NCBI RefSeq assembly: GCF_029892685.1
Contig: NZ_JARXVD010000006.1
Coordinates: 62,001 to 126,000, forward strand
From: Mycobacterium sp. OTB74
GTDB lineage: Bacteria; Actinomycetota; Actinomycetes; Mycobacteriales; Mycobacteriaceae
DNA length: 64,000 nt
Direction of reading: 5' to 3'
Shown: in pieces, positions 62,801-64,000 of the stretch
Layout of the letters: every line of letters starts with the position of its first letter
How positions within the stretch are numbered: the first letter of the stretch is position 1
Made by a program: the position numbers and the translations under genes
Notes under the pieces: model-generated
Database searches by the model: none
Told to the model about the DNA's origin: nothing
Seen by the model: the letters and a program-made list of their open reading frames with translations, nothing else

Positions 62801-64000
62801 TCACTTGGGCTTCTGGCCGTCCTTCACCTCGACCGGGTATTCGGGATAGAACGGCACGTAGCCCCCCTCGCGCCCGGCCAACACGTACAGCGGGTCCGTG
62901 ACGTCCGAGCCGTAGGCCTGTTTACGCAGGTCCACCTTCTGGCTCTTGAAGGTCGAGGTGTATGCCAGGGTCTGCACCACCCGGACGAACAACGGCACCG
63001 CGTACACCGGCAGATGCGCATAGGCCGCCGCGGCTAACGCCGCCCCGTCGAACTCCTGGCCGTCGCGCAACTGGACCGCGACCATGCCGGCCCGGCCGCC
63101 GCAGCCAGGGACCTCGACGCCATAGACCGTGCATTCCTCGATCTGGTGGTCCGTGCCCAGTGCCGCCTCCACCTCGGTGGTGGCGACGTTCTCACCCTTC
63201 CACCGGAAGGTGTCGCCGAGTCGGTCGGCGAAGGCGGCGTGCGCCAAGCCCTGGGCCCGCATCAGGTCACCGGTGTTGAACCAGACGTCGCCGTCCTTGA
63301 AGGCGTTGCGCACCAGCTTCTTCTCGGAGGCCGATTTCTCGGTGTAGCCGTCGAACGGCTGCAGGCTGTTGACCTTGCTGAGCAGCAGGCCCGGTTCACC
63401 GGACTTGACGCGGCGCAGCCTGCCGTCGGCGGCCCGAGCCGGTTCACCAGTCTCGAGGTCGTACTCCACGTATGCCACCGGAGATGGGCAGATGCCGGTG
63501 GTCTTGTCCACCCCGAACACATTCAGGAACGCGCTGTTGCCCTCGCTGGAGGCATAGAACTCGCATACCCGCGGGATACCGAAGCGGGTGGTGAACTCAT
63601 CCCAGATGGCGGGCCGCAAGCCATTGCCGGAGATAACGCGGATCTTGTGGGCGCGGTCGGTGGGCTTGGGCGGCTGGTTGAGCAGGTAGCCGCAGATTTC
63701 GCCGATGTAGATGAAGGCGGTGGCGTCGTACCGGATGACCTCGTCCCAGAACCGTGACGCCGAGAACGACCTGCCCAGCGCAAGGGTTGCTCCCGAATTG
63801 ATCACCGATGACACCGCAACGGTAAGGGCGTTGTTGTGGTACAGCGGCAGGCAGCAATACAGCGTGTCGCTGCTGTTCAGCCGCAGACCCAAACCGCCGA
63901 ACCCGCCGAGCGCACGCAGCCAGCGGTAGTGCGTCATGACGCTGGCCTTGGGCAGACCGGTGGTGCCCGAGGTGAAGATGTAGAACGCCTTCTCCTTGGC
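62801..64000 (-). CDS. fadD6: Long-chain fatty acid CoA ligase FadD6 (5' end outside window)
   Basis: About 399 C-terminal codons of an FATP-type acyl-CoA synthetase. The frame is open to base 64000. The AMP-binding P-loop FYIFTSGTTGLPKAS appears at the very edge, followed by LYCCLPLYHNNALT and YIGEICGYLLNQPP. ISGNGLRPAIWDEF, FYASSEGNSA, FNTGDLMR and DRLGDTFRWKGENVATTEVE come later, with the C-terminal lysine region at YTSTFKSQKVDLRKQ. It corresponds to Rv1206. It is upstream of folP2 on the same strand, with a hairpin between. Confidence 0.92.
   Translation of the reverse strand, partial: AKEKAFYIFTSGTTGLPKASVMTHYRWLRALGGFGGLGLRLNSSDTLYCCLPLYHNNALTVAVSSVINSGATLALGRSFSASRFWDEVIRYDATAFIYIGEICGYLLNQPPKPTDRAHKIRVISGNGLRPAIWDEFTTRFGIPRVCEFYASSEGNSAFLNVFGVDKTTGICPSPVAYVEYDLETGEPARAADGRLRRVKSGEPGLLLSKVNSLQPFDGYTEKSASEKKLVRNAFKDGDVWFNTGDLMRAQGLAHAAFADRLGDTFRWKGENVATTEVEAALGTDHQIEECTVYGVEVPGCGGRAGMVAVQLRDGQEFDGAALAAAAYAHLPVYAVPLFVRVVQTLAYTSTFKSQKVDLRKQAYGSDVTDPLYVLAGREGGYVPFYPEYPVEVKDGQKPK

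Overview
The window is high-GC actinobacterial DNA from a mycobacterium. A fast-growing Mycolicibacterium-type species is my best guess, but the species is not determined. The signs are an antigen 85 mycolyltransferase at the left end, mycobacterial lipoproteins, the fused 2-oxoglutarate decarboxylase Kgd, the LpqY-SugABC trehalose importer, the SigE-RseA-HtrA-TatB stress block, and the GlgC/GlgM/GpgS/FolP2/FadD6 block. From memory of the M. tuberculosis map, gene order follows the Rv1262c to Rv1206 segment, read in the opposite direction. About a dozen genes are inserted relative to that map.

Layout. 1-4.5 kb: partial base-excision glycosylase, antigen 85 enzyme, HIT hydrolase with a DUF385 F420-type protein, then a reverse-strand set of small ORF, UdgB and a luciferase-like monooxygenase. 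4.6-12.5 kb: GlcD-like flavoprotein, a CYP130-like P450 with a TetR regulator, a siderophore-interacting reductase behind an iron box, acyltransferase-3 coupled to DeaD, and lprE. 12.7-24 kb: a large secreted phosphoesterase, a RecB-like nuclease/helicase coupled to a second GlcD-like flavoprotein, two MFS exporters and a membrane protein. 24-33 kb: kgd; a DUF692/MNIO enzyme coupled to a TIGR04222-like membrane protein with a Cys-Gly tail; SDR; malic enzyme with lpqZ. 33-46 kb: corA, a small exported protein, lpqY-sugA-sugB-sugC followed by an overlapping suppressor-of-fused gene, a CitE-like lyase, an MgtE N-domain protein with DUF1003, a transglycosylase, and mrp. 46-56 kb: aldehyde dehydrogenase, tatB, htrA, rseA, sigE, the Rv1220c-type methyltransferase, and a TetR-ABC efflux operon. 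56-64 kb: glucan and methylglucose lipopolysaccharide genes (glgC, glgM, gpgS, folP2), a DUF3117 gene shorter than 60 codons, tag, and a partial fadD6.

The genes connect around envelope and storage-sugar metabolism (mycolyl transfer, trehalose recycling, maltose-1-phosphate and methylglucose lipopolysaccharide synthesis) and around envelope stress (SigE regulon, HtrA, Tat). The least explained system is the MNIO/TIGR04222 pair at 27.86-29.82 kb. It looks like a peptide-modifying enzyme translationally coupled to its probable substrate, a membrane protein ending in three regularly spaced cysteines. Other signals of interest are a perfect 18-bp operator-like palindrome over a tetR start, a 16/19 IdeR box, dispersed intergenic repeats lying on stop codons, an out-of-frame conserved-looking coding tail after the acyltransferase, and a set of leaderless-type promoters. 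No tRNA, rRNA, CRISPR array, insertion sequence or prophage was seen. No gene-free stretch exceeds 300 bases.
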